From an uncultured Flavobacteriaceae bacterium (lineage in GTDB: Bacteria > Bacteroidota > Bacteroidia > Flavobacteriales > Flavobacteriaceae): a stretch of 64,000 bases of DNA. This document shows, in pieces, positions 37,145-45,619 of the stretch (position 1 is the stretch's first letter; every line of letters begins with the position of its first letter). Below the pieces are notes generated by a model. That model worked only from the letters and a program-made list of their open reading frames with translations, did no database searches and was not told the DNA's origin. The position numbers and the translations under genes were made by a program. The stretch covers positions 372,001-436,000 of the forward strand of contig CANLQD010000002.1 of the NCBI GenBank assembly GCA_947493175.1. Reading direction: 5' to 3'.

Positions 37145-37825
37145 CTAATCAATAAGAGATTCTCCATTTAAATTCGTAGTAAGGATGTTACTCATTAAAT
37201 CAAAGTAGGGCCTTACCAGTTGAAATGCTTCGTTAACCGTATCCGGAAATTTTTTGTCCAACACTTCTTTATCCGTAAAGTTTTTGACAAAAATGAACTG
37301 TTTTCTTCGAATCAGATCAATGTTTTCATGTTCCTTATCAAAGCCTTTAGGTGCGGTTTTTACTGCTTCGCCTACCAGTTCTCCCCAAGTATCCTTAAAT
37401 TGTTTGTTTTCGATAATCTCTCGAAGCTCCGTAGCATCGAGCTCCCATTCTTTACGAATTCGAAACAGGTCTTCTTTGTTGGGGTTCCAAAATCCTGTGG
37501 CAATAAAACTTCCTCCTGGCTGAACATGCACATAATACCCACCACGTAGGTGGGCTCCTGCGCGGGACATCGATGCTGAAAAATTAATTTTATAGGGAGT
37601 TTTATCATGGGAAAACCGTACATCCCTATAAATTCTAAACACCTTTAGTTTTTCAATCTCGTCATGGGCCTCCATTTTTTCGGAGATGCCGGCAAACACC
37701 TTTTTCATTTGCCCTTCAATCTCTTTAAAATGCTTTTTGTGTTCCGTAAACCATTCACGATTGTTATTATCCTTCAAGGTTCTGAGAAAATTAAATACCT
37801 CTTTGGTAATGCTGGGGTGTGCCAT
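37145..37825 (-). CDS. DUF2461 family protein
   Basis: A 226-residue cytoplasmic protein with the family pattern: FNFLRTLKDNNNREWFTEHK at the N-terminus, FRIYRDVRFSHDKTPYKIN and YYVHVQPGGSFIATGFWNP in the middle. Function unknown. No operon partner is visible. Confidence 0.85.
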   Translation of the reverse strand: MAHPSITKEVFNFLRTLKDNNNREWFTEHKKHFKEIEGQMKKVFAGISEKMEAHDEIEKLKVFRIYRDVRFSHDKTPYKINFSASMSRAGAHLRGGYYVHVQPGGSFIATGFWNPNKEDLFRIRKEWELDATELREIIENKQFKDTWGELVGEAVKTAPKGFDKEHENIDLIRRKQFIFVKNFTDKEVLDKKFPDTVNEAFQLVRPYFDLMSNILTTNLNGESLID

Positions 37826-37920
37826 ACGACCTATCGATTAATTTTATGAGATTTAAGTACCTGTTCGGGAATTTAAGCTAAAGTTAACCATTTGTAGAAA
37901 AGTACTGTGACAATAATTTT

Positions 37921-37928
37921 TAAATTTG
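37921..37928 (+). promoter_or_regulatory. -7 promoter box (TAAATTTG) of the cysteine operon
   Basis: An exact TAnnTTTG match, ending 19 bp before the ATG of the serine acetyltransferase gene. No good -33 TTG at the right distance. Confidence 0.4.
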
Positions 37929-37947
37929 AATAGTCTAGCGATTTACT

Positions 37948-38742
37948 ATGGATAAAAAAAAGATTGTTGAAAAAATAAGGCAACATAAAAAACAACCAAA
38001 TCTTCGATTTAAATTAAAGGAAAAAGTAGAGACCTTTACCAATCTCCTTTTTTACACTTTGTTTGATATTGATACGCCGGTAGCGTCGAATATGGAAGAA
38101 TTGGAGGTTGCTTTCGATACTCTGGTAAGTTTGGCCTGTTGGGAAACGAACAAACCTTGTAAAAAGGTTTGGGAGAATTATATGGCAACACTTCCCGAAG
38201 TGCTCGAGCGTTTAAATCTGGATGCTGAAGCCATTGTTAACTGTGATCCGGCCTCTTTATCAATAGAAGAGGTGTATATGGCCTACCCAGGGTTTTATGC
38301 CATTGCGATTTATCGTTTGGCACATGAACTCTACATTAAAGGGTTTCCATTGGTTCCCCGACTCATGACGGAATATGCGCACCGACAAACCGGAGTCGAT
38401 ATTAATCCGGGAGCACAGATTGGAAAGTCGTTTTTTATAGACCATGCAACAGGGGTGGTCATTGGAGAGACAGCCATCATCAAAGACCATGTAAAAATTT
38501 ATCAAGGGGTTACGCTGGGAGCATTATATGTTGCAAAAGACCTACAGCGCACCAAAAGACATCCTACCATTGAAAACAATGTAACTATTTATGCCAATGC
38601 TACCATTTTAGGTGGTAAAACCGTTATTGGTGAGAATAGCATTATTGGCGGAAACGCTTGGGTAACCGAATCTATCCCTGCAAATTCGACCGTTTTCCAC
38701 ACTCCTGAAATCAGAATAAAAACATTACCGAATGCCGTATAA
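37948..38742 (+). CDS. cysE: Serine O-acetyltransferase
   Basis: Makes O-acetylserine from serine and acetyl-CoA, the first step of cysteine synthesis. The N-terminal helical domain (to about residue 140) is followed by the left-handed beta-helix of hexapeptide repeats. Catalytic segments are [20 protein letters not shown] and [20 protein letters not shown], then [20 protein letters not shown]. It is of the EpsC-like type that Bacteroidota share. The gene overlaps cysM by 11 bp, so the two steps are made together. Confidence 0.9.
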   Translation: MDKKKIVEKIRQHKKQPNLRFKLKEKVETFTNLLFYTLFDIDTPVASNMEELEVAFDTLVSLACWETNKPCKKVWENYMATLPEVLERLNLDAEAIVNCDPASLSIEEVYMAYPGFYAIAIYRLAHELYIKGFPLVPRLMTEYAHRQTGVDINPGAQIGKSFFIDHATGVVIGETAIIKDHVKIYQGVTLGALYVAKDLQRTKRHPTIENNVTIYANATILGGKTVIGENSIIGGNAWVTESIPANSTVFHTPEIRIKTLPNAV

Positions 38743-39616
38743 AATTTTAGACCTTATAGGCAACACGCCTTTGGTAGCATCCAAGGTCTTGAACCAAAAC
38801 CCAAATGTGCAGCTTTTTTTTAAGCTGGAAGGGCATAATCCCGGAGGAAGTGTGAAAGATCGGGCGGCATTGAGCATGATCGAAGGAGGATTGAAAAGGG
38901 GCGATTTTGATTCCACCACAAAACTGATAGAGGCCACAAGTGGCAATACTGGAATCGCTTTGGCAATGATCGCGGGTCTTTATGGGTTGAACATAGAGCT
39001 TGTTATGCCCGAGAACAGCACTATTGAAAGAGTGCAGACAATGCGTGCTTATGGAGCGAAAGTTACTTTGACATCTTCAGATGCCGGAATTGAAGGTTCC
39101 CGGGACTATGCCGAAAAAAAGGTACATGAAGATGGTTTTGTAATGATCAATCAATTTGCAAACGACGATAACTGGAGGGCGCATTATCGTTCTACGGGAC
39201 CTGAAATTTGGGAAGCTACCGAACAAAAAATCACGCACTTTGTCTCTTCCATGGGCACAACGGGTACCATTATGGGTACTTCGACCTATTTGAAAGAACA
39301 AAATCCGAATGTGCAGATCGTTGGGGTGCAACCAACCGATGGGTCAAGGATTCCGGGTATCAGAAAATGGCCCGAGGCATACCTTCCAAAAATATTTGAT
39401 CCCCAAAAAGTAGACCGGGTAATGGAAGTGAGTGAAAGCCAAGCAACATCAATGGCTAAACGACTGGCCAAGGAAGAGGGTATTTTCTCTGGCATGAGTA
39501 GTGGAGGTGCTGCAACGGCCGCACTTGAATTGGCAAGCAATCTGGAATCAGGCGTTATTGTATCGATTGTATGTGATCGAGGGGATCGTTACCTATCCGC
39601 TGGTCTTTTTGAATAG
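38732..39616 (+). CDS. cysM: O-acetylserine sulfhydrylase / cysteine synthase
   Basis: A PLP enzyme that makes cysteine from O-acetylserine and sulfide. The PLP-binding Lys is in [13 protein letters not shown], the substrate loop is [12 protein letters not shown], and the phosphate cup is [18 protein letters not shown]. At 294 residues it matches the CysM subgroup. Its ATG lies inside the last codons of the serine acetyltransferase gene, giving tight coupling. Confidence 0.92.
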   Translation: MPYKILDLIGNTPLVASKVLNQNPNVQLFFKLEGHNPGGSVKDRAALSMIEGGLKRGDFDSTTKLIEATSGNTGIALAMIAGLYGLNIELVMPENSTIERVQTMRAYGAKVTLTSSDAGIEGSRDYAEKKVHEDGFVMINQFANDDNWRAHYRSTGPEIWEATEQKITHFVSSMGTTGTIMGTSTYLKEQNPNVQIVGVQPTDGSRIPGIRKWPEAYLPKIFDPQKVDRVMEVSESQATSMAKRLAKEEGIFSGMSSGGAATAALELASNLESGVIVSIVCDRGDRYLSAGLFE

Positions 39617-39713
39617 CAATACCTTTTTTTAGTTTTGAAACAATATGACCAACAGAAGTCAATACCTGTCGGTTAGGGCTGTTGAGATATACGACAAGTA
39701 CAGTCTGATACCT

Positions 39714-40907
39714 TCAGTACCAACCTAAAACTTTCATAATACTCCGGGCTCCCAGTAGTAAAGTCAGAAGAATAATGCCTATTCCCAGAATGTTTTGCAT
39801 CATTTTGTTTTTGTAACTCCCCATAATCGAAGTTTTGTTCACGACCCATAACAAGAATATTGCAATGACAGGTAAAAGCAATCCGTTCGCGATCTGGGCC
39901 AATTTTATGATTTCAATCGGTCTAATATCAAATGTCATAAAAAATACGCCTAAAAACAATATGGTCATCCATACCAGTTTAAATCGTATGTCTTTTAGGT
40001 CGGCTTTCCACCCAAAACAACTATTGGCGACATAAGCAGCCGCTAGAGGAGCGGTAATGGCTGACGTAACACCGGCCGCAACAAGACCAATGCCAATAAA
40101 GTAGACCGCCGAACTTCCAAAAAGGGGCTCAAGGCCTTGGGCCATATCCATTACGTTCTGTACCTTGTTCCCGGGAATAGCGGCTGCGGAAACAATGATC
40201 GACATCGAAACCAATCCTCCGATGATAATGGCTACCCATGTATCGCGCCTTACCAGTTGCAGGTCATCTTTGGATTTCCACTTTTCACTGACTAACGAGG
40301 TATGCAAAAAAAGGTTATAAGGTACCACGGTGGTGCCAACCAGAGCGATAATGGTCAAAATACTATCTTGGGGTGCGTGCGGTATGAACATGCCTTGCAA
40401 AACGTCCCATATATCCGGTTTGGTCAGCAACGCGGTAACCAAGAAGGAACCGCTCATAATCAATACCAAGCTAACGAATACTTTTTCTAGTAGCTTGTAA
40501 TTTCCCATGTACAGCAAAACAAAAGCCAATGCCCCAATGATAAAAGGGTACATATAATCGTATAGAGTCCCGAACAAGGCTTGGAGCCCTAAAGTAGCCC
40601 CACCTATATTGCCGCCTTCATAGGCCGCATTTCCAATAACGATGGCCGCTAAGATAATTCCGATAACGATGATGCGAAGCACAGGATTTTTTAGTTCCGA
40701 TTTAATCACATCGGCCAATCCCCTTTGGGTAATTACCCCCAAACGGGCCGACATTTCCTGTAAAACAAGCGTTGCGATAATCGAAAGTAGCATTGCCCAA
40801 AGTAGCGAGTATCCAAAGCCTACACCGGCAAGCGTACACGCTGTGACCGTTCCAGGACCAATAAAAGCTGCTGCGATCAGGACACCAGGCCCTATTTTTT
40901 TAAACAT
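39714..40907 (-). CDS. Nramp-family divalent metal transporter, non-canonical site
   Basis: An 11-helix LeuT-fold transporter of the Nramp/MntH family: FGYSLLWAMLLSIIATLVLQEMSARLG is the standard region after helix 1. The metal-binding residues differ from canonical members. Helix 1 has GPGT (17-20) instead of DPGN, and helix 6 has VVPYNLFLH (Val195, Tyr197) instead of VMPHNLYLH. The usual Asp, Asn and Met ligands are thus missing, so manganese/iron transport should not be assumed. A 16 bp direct repeat lies about 100 bp upstream. Confidence 0.85.
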   Translation of the reverse strand: MFKKIGPGVLIAAAFIGPGTVTACTLAGVGFGYSLLWAMLLSIIATLVLQEMSARLGVITQRGLADVIKSELKNPVLRIIVIGIILAAIVIGNAAYEGGNIGGATLGLQALFGTLYDYMYPFIIGALAFVLLYMGNYKLLEKVFVSLVLIMSGSFLVTALLTKPDIWDVLQGMFIPHAPQDSILTIIALVGTTVVPYNLFLHTSLVSEKWKSKDDLQLVRRDTWVAIIIGGLVSMSIIVSAAAIPGNKVQNVMDMAQGLEPLFGSSAVYFIGIGLVAAGVTSAITAPLAAAYVANSCFGWKADLKDIRFKLVWMTILFLGVFFMTFDIRPIEIIKLAQIANGLLLPVIAIFLLWVVNKTSIMGSYKNKMMQNILGIGIILLTLLLGARSIMKVLGWY

Positions 40908-41006
40908 TCGGTCTTGTTATCGTTTAACGGATAAATATAACCGATAAACCGCAAAAACAGACGCTTTTAAAAACTTCATTTTCACAACAGTTTTAACACT
41001 TTCGAT

Positions 41007-41041
41007 TGCAGTTCATCTAAAAAAATGCAGTTCGTCTAAAA
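41007..41041. repeat. Tandem 16 bp direct repeat, period 19 bp
   Basis: TGCAGTTCATCTAAAA (41007-41022) is followed by TGCAGTTCGTCTAAAA (41026-41041), 15 of 16 identical. It lies between the divergent Nramp gene and the nuclease-like gene, where an operator would be. The core GCAGTTC(A/G)T resembles LytTR-type half-sites, but that is a loose comparison. Confidence 0.6.
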
Positions 41042-41162
41042 GTGGGGTGTCATACGTCGAGGGTACATACTAATCAAAAAATCATACTGTTATTATTATC
41101 CCAAATCTTATGAAATAACCACCAAGTCCTCACCTACAGAGGATCCAAAACTGACCTACTAA

Positions 41163-41606
41163 ATGAACTGTTTGGAATGTAACAAAGAACTAAGTTATCT
41201 CGATCATAGAAATGCGATGGATTCGCTGGGTGTAGAGCTATGCGCACAACATCAGGCACGAATGGAACAACTGGTCGAGAAGAACAACACCCCTATGGAA
41301 GCCATACAACTTTATTACGGTCTGAAAGAAGTTGGTGTGCAGGCAATGCTTGAGTGGTGGGATGGTAAAAAATCTATAGATATCGCCATATCCCGAGTAA
41401 AATTAAATATCGAAATCGATGTGGAGTATCATATGTTGACCCACGAGCAGGCAATGAACGATTTAGAGGAGGCGATGCATTCTTTTAAAAACGGTTTTAC
41501 CACCATTCGAATTCCACATATCTTGATCCGGCATTATCTCAAAGAAACGGTACATAATATCATCGGTATTATGGAAGGTCTTAAAGCCAATATCAAAACG
41601 ATTTAA
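41163..41606 (+). CDS. Zinc-finger plus DUF559/Vsr-like nuclease-fold protein
   Basis: A 147-residue protein. The N-terminus has a Cys3-x-x-Cys6 ... Cys27-x-x-His30 zinc site. From about residue 68 the sequence SIDIAISRVKLNIEIDVEYH, then MNDLEEAMHSFKNGFTTIRI, follows the DUF559/Vsr type of PD-(D/E)xK fold: Asp73, then Glu84 and Asp86, an Asp-rich helix and a strand with G-x-x-x-x-R. Catalysis is unproven because the Lys position is not clear. It is 16 bp upstream of a membrane protein gene and probably cotranscribed. Confidence 0.55.
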   Translation: MNCLECNKELSYLDHRNAMDSLGVELCAQHQARMEQLVEKNNTPMEAIQLYYGLKEVGVQAMLEWWDGKKSIDIAISRVKLNIEIDVEYHMLTHEQAMNDLEEAMHSFKNGFTTIRIPHILIRHYLKETVHNIIGIMEGLKANIKTI

Positions 41607-41622
41607 CCTAAAAACTAAAGTC

Positions 41623-42186
41623 ATGTCCAAACCAAAGAAAATACTTAAAGCCCCGCTCCGGATTGCCGTAACAGTACTCTTATTGGGCATGCTGGCAAGA
41701 ATTCTCCAATGGCCCTTTGCCAAAGAACTGGTAATCGTCGGTTTTGTGGCAATCGTATTGTTGTACTCGATTCGGTTTTGGAAAAAATCTGAAAAACAGT
41801 TTTTAGACTATGTAAAATTGGTGCTGATCTCTTGCTGGGCGACCAATGGTGTATTACGAATGATGGATTTCCCCTACACCCTTTTCTTTCAAATTGTTAC
41901 GGGTGCCGCTTTTATTACTTGGTTCGTTATGGAAGGAACCGCCTATTTCATGGACGAAGACCGACATGCGAAGAATAGTTCGCTCAGAATATGGTGGAAC
42001 ATCGCGATGGTATTAGGGACCCTATCGATTGTCATGGGGAGTCTAATGAAAATTCTGCAATGGCAATTTGCCAATATCTTGCTGGTGCTTGGTATTGTAA
42101 TGGTGGGTCTCTACATTGTAAAAGACCTTTTTGTTGTCACCAAAATCGATGAGCAGGATTCCAGTAGCGAGGAATTTCAGTTGTAA
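41623..42186 (+). CDS. Membrane protein with duplicated GldL-like motif
   Basis: A 187-residue protein with about six transmembrane helices. The pattern G-M-L-A-R-I-L-Q-W-P-F-A near residues 21-32 recurs near 143-155 as G-S-L-M-K-I-L-Q-W-Q-F-A, each followed by a hydrophobic helix. The motif resembles the first hairpin of the gliding motor protein GldL. I infer an internal duplication of a GldL-like hairpin; a motor role is not implied. It follows the nuclease-like gene by 16 bp. Confidence 0.65.
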   Translation: MSKPKKILKAPLRIAVTVLLLGMLARILQWPFAKELVIVGFVAIVLLYSIRFWKKSEKQFLDYVKLVLISCWATNGVLRMMDFPYTLFFQIVTGAAFITWFVMEGTAYFMDEDRHAKNSSLRIWWNIAMVLGTLSIVMGSLMKILQWQFANILLVLGIVMVGLYIVKDLFVVTKIDEQDSSSEEFQL

Positions 42187-43053
42187 TCGATTTCACTTCA
42201 CAACCTTCTCAACATTATACATTTGATGTTGGTTCACTCTTTACTCTCTCTTTTGTATGTTTTGATATCAAGGATCTAATCAGAGGTGCATTTTGTTCCT
42301 GACGTATCATAGCTATAATTGCAGCCAAACCTATGCCATATGGTACTTTTCACCATTCTTAAAGTTTCAATTAATAGTTTTATAAATACCTATTCATTTC
42401 AAATAATCCCTTCCTGCATTAATACGTACGCCTATTGTTAATTTCTGCCCTATTTTTTGGTTGAAAAGAATGCTTTGAAGCCGTATGGGGATGAATACCG
42501 ACCGATTATTTTAAACTTACAATCGATAAAGTGCTATTTTTCAAGGTTTTACCGCAATCAACCTTGATGGTTTTTGAGGATAAAAGATGCTTTTAAACGG
42601 TATTCCGGTCAGAAAACGAATATTCGTTCCCTTGCTCGGGTAATGAATAGGTTTTAAGTGATTTTACGGTTATACTAACAAACCCATTCCCATGAAAGGT
42701 AAAACTACTTTTAACGATTATCTGGTCTACACCTATTGTGTATTCTGTATCGTATGGTCTATTTATATTTTGTTTTTCTAATCTAGTTATCTATGGCTAT
42801 TGGGCTGCGCTACGCGGTTCTTTTAAAATGTAGGTGCTATATTTGTTATGACTCGACGGGTTTTTAAATCAGGTTACCCAAGTGATTCACTTCATTAATT
42901 TACAATAACAACTTTTATTCTGCGTTGAAATACTATCCATAAAGGGGTGATGTTATAAAAGACAAATTCTGCAGATACCCTCTTTTAACCTTTTACCGTG
43001 GAAAAGTAAGGATGATCATAGACCAACTAATACAGGGCAAATATGCAAAGAAT
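42187..43053. other. Intergenic region, 867 bp
   Basis: An A+T-rich gap with no long ORF. It holds a 29-codon membrane ORF (42692-42781) and a perfect 8 bp inverted repeat (TCAAGGTT/AACCTTGA, 42541-42567) followed by a TTTTT run that might be a weak terminator. I see nothing else with coding or RNA structure. Confidence 0.4.
42692..42781 (+). CDS. Small hydrophobic peptide (29 aa), unknown
   Basis: A 29-residue ORF beginning MKGKTTFNDYLVYTY and ending in a hydrophobic, aromatic segment (CVFCIVWSIYILFF). It would be a minimal single-pass membrane peptide. It stands alone in a long gap; support is limited to the start context and the hydrophobic pattern. Confidence 0.35.
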   Translation: MKGKTTFNDYLVYTYCVFCIVWSIYILFF

Positions 43054-43893
43054 ATGAGCAAAGTACTGTTTATTTTTTTGTTATTATTCTCAAATTCCAT
43101 CAAGGCCTTCGGTAGCTTTAAGACTTCGGTTGTAGAAGAAATTATTGTCGCTCCAATAAGACAAAGCTCGCTACAGACTTCTATTAAGATTACCGTCCCC
43201 AATGGTAAAACTGTTTGGAATATTCCTGAATTGGTTACCTTGGAATGGACTACGAAGAACATACCTGCGCACAAAACCATTAAGTTTTATTTGGTAAAGG
43301 ATGATATGGTGGTGCAAGAACTTGGCATATTTGAAAACCAACAATTTGCAAACGACATTCGGTTGAACAAAAGCCTTCAGACAAGTTCGAACTATCGGGT
43401 TATGGGCATTGAGCTTTTTCCGGACGACACCAAAAGTATTGCAAAGTTTGCCACACCATCTTTTACCATAAATGGTATGTCGCGGCCTAGAATATCCAGT
43501 CCAACGGCAACAACCAGGGAACCAGAAGCCGAGACCATGCGAAACATGTTTGATGGTAGAAGTATTTCTTATGTAGATCAATTGGAAGTGGGTAGTGAAA
43601 ACATTCGCATTAATATTTGGGACCATGGAAGAAAAGACGATGATATCGTTTCTATTTATTTAAATGGGGAGGCCGTGGTGTACAAATATTTTTTGACCTA
43701 CCATAAGAAGTCTTTCGATATAACGTTGGATACCTCTAAAACCAACGACCTTTTTTTATACGCCCACAACCTTGGGAAATATCCACCCAATACCGTATCG
43801 ATTGAAATATTGGATGGTACCACTTCTGAAAACATCATATTGAATTCAGATTTAAAAAGCTGTGAGGCGGTTTCTATCAACGTGAAAAAATAA
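43054..43893 (+). CDS. Secreted two-domain protein of the gliding/T9SS-like cluster
   Basis: Signal peptide from the ATG at 43054 (SKVLFIFLLLFSNSIKAFGS); the longer form from 43012 would add 14 polar residues. Residues 45-145 look like a Kre9/Knh-type beta-sandwich (ITVPNGKTVWNIPELVTLEW). The C-terminal part (IWDHGRKDDDIVSIYLNGEA, then LFLYAHNLGKYPPNTVSIEI) is a domain commonly found in OmpA-family and gliding-related proteins of Bacteroidota. Its position before the PD40 and PorP genes suggests it works with them at the cell surface. Confidence 0.6.
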   Translation: MSKVLFIFLLLFSNSIKAFGSFKTSVVEEIIVAPIRQSSLQTSIKITVPNGKTVWNIPELVTLEWTTKNIPAHKTIKFYLVKDDMVVQELGIFENQQFANDIRLNKSLQTSSNYRVMGIELFPDDTKSIAKFATPSFTINGMSRPRISSPTATTREPEAETMRNMFDGRSISYVDQLEVGSENIRINIWDHGRKDDDIVSIYLNGEAVVYKYFLTYHKKSFDITLDTSKTNDLFLYAHNLGKYPPNTVSIEILDGTTSENIILNSDLKSCEAVSINVKK

Positions 43894-44222
43894 AGTCAGT
43901 ATTTACAGGAAGTGCAAATTCGAATGTAATATTTCTTTCCAAAAGGTATTCAATTTGGTTGTTTTAACTTCTAACCGTCCCTTTTTGACCAAAAAAGACC
44001 ATTTTCAGGGATTTATTGAAGCTTCTTCCGCTCTCAAAGCTACTCTTCTCAATAATAGCAGGGCTTCACATAGATTTTTCTCGTATTTAAAGGCTGATTT
44101 TGTAGGCGAATTTTAACAAAAAAGGAATGTACCCTATGTAAAACCTATGAATTTTTGTTAAGTGCAGGTTGCCGATAATTCTGGTACTTTGTCGATGATT
44201 ATTAACCCTTAATCGAAGTATT
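43894..44222. other. Intergenic region, 329 bp
   Basis: No ORF, repeat or clear hairpin is visible. It should hold the promoter of the PD40 gene; no perfect TAnnTTTG box was found (GGTACTTTG near 44191 is the nearest). Confidence 0.35.
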
Positions 44223-45452
44223 ATGAAAAATATACAAACCTACAATGTAATTTATGCATGTGTAATTACATTATTGAGCTGCTCGTTGTCGGCACAGACA
44301 ACAGCCACCTCCGGTGGTAAAAACACAAATGGTTCGCAGGCAGAGGAACGCTTGCAGAATTATCAGGAACTCAAGAACCTAGGCTATCAAGATCATGAGA
44401 TCTTTGAAGACCTTGGAAATGCGAACTTTTTGAGTAACAAATATGAAACCGCCTTGTTTTGGTATGACCGGCTTAAAGAGGTGCGAAACAATAAGTTAAG
44501 CGATAGTTATCAAAAACGATATAACCATGCTCGCAAACAAGTGGGTTCCAATAAAATTAAAAAAGTGGTTGACTCCAAAGATTGGGTCGCATCCGTGAAG
44601 TCTGATTATCAAACAAAAAGGTCTAGCAGATATAAAGACTTCGAGATTCAGCCCAATGGGGAACTTCTTACCGATAACGATTTGTCGGCCAAGCAAGCAT
44701 ATCAGGCACTGATCGGAAAAAGGCAGAGCGACCAGGTGGGCTATCAAGCTCCGATTGCAATGACAGCCGATGGTAAGACTGCTTATTTCAGTAAAGCTAT
44801 CTACCAAAAACCTGCCTATGGTATTTTTTCAAAAAAGGAGAAAGTAAACAAGATTTATAAGGCAACAAAAGTGAATGGTACGTGGACAGATGTGCAACAA
44901 GTAGCGGTATGCCCTAAGTATGCCTCTGCTATGCACCCGAGTATATCCAAAGATGGCAGACGGCTCTTCTTCGCCTCCAATATGCCAGGAACATTTGGAG
45001 AATACGATATCTACGTTGCTACCATCGGAAAAAATGGCTCGATCGGTACAGCAAAAAATCTCGGAACAAAAGTGAATACCAAAAAGAACGACCTGTATCC
45101 GAATGTTGCCGCTGGCAATACCTTATTCTTTGCCTCCGAAGGGCGTAACGGATATGGCGGACTTGATGTCTATATGGCTGAAGTAGGACATAAAAGCGTC
45201 GCTTGGTCTGCCAATCTAGGAAGTGATATCAATAGTGAGGAAGATGATTTTTCAGTGATTCTACAAAAAGGGAATGGCAAGGGTTATGTTATGTCTAACC
45301 GCGGTAGAAACAAGAATTCCGTAGGGCGTGTGGCTTTCTCTTTTAGAAGCAAAAAACATATGTCCGAAAAAAGTCGGGAGTATCAAGTACTGGAAGCCTT
45401 GAACAATGACGAACAAATCGACTATTCTTCAACCATATTTGAAGATGAATAG
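44223..45452 (+). CDS. PD40 propeller protein, PorE/SprE-like but lacking OmpA
   Basis: Signal peptide (residues 1-24), TPR-like helices (YQDHEIFEDLGNANFLSNKY) and then WD40-like PD40 blades: KTAYFSKAIY, RRLFFASNMPGTFGEYDIYV, NTLFFASEGRNGYGGLDVYM and a degenerate GKGYVMSNRGRNKNSVG. This is the usual TPR-PD40 layout of OmpA-family partners of PorP proteins, but the protein ends at residue 409 with no carboxypeptidase-like linker and no OmpA peptidoglycan-binding domain. It lies 167 bp upstream of the PorP-type gene. Confidence 0.7.
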   Translation: MKNIQTYNVIYACVITLLSCSLSAQTTATSGGKNTNGSQAEERLQNYQELKNLGYQDHEIFEDLGNANFLSNKYETALFWYDRLKEVRNNKLSDSYQKRYNHARKQVGSNKIKKVVDSKDWVASVKSDYQTKRSSRYKDFEIQPNGELLTDNDLSAKQAYQALIGKRQSDQVGYQAPIAMTADGKTAYFSKAIYQKPAYGIFSKKEKVNKIYKATKVNGTWTDVQQVAVCPKYASAMHPSISKDGRRLFFASNMPGTFGEYDIYVATIGKNGSIGTAKNLGTKVNTKKNDLYPNVAAGNTLFFASEGRNGYGGLDVYMAEVGHKSVAWSANLGSDINSEEDDFSVILQKGNGKGYVMSNRGRNKNSVGRVAFSFRSKKHMSEKSREYQVLEALNNDEQIDYSSTIFEDE

Positions 45453-45619
45453 GAATTAGGTCGCAAATGTCTTGACCAGCCCACTCTGGTCGGCATTTGC
45501 ACAATCCTTATCAACATCTTTTCGGATTGCTAAAGGAAAGCATGAATCCTAACGCAAATCCTTAACAGCTAGGTATCTATCGAACCTTATACGATAGCAT
45601 TTCATATAAATTGATTAAA

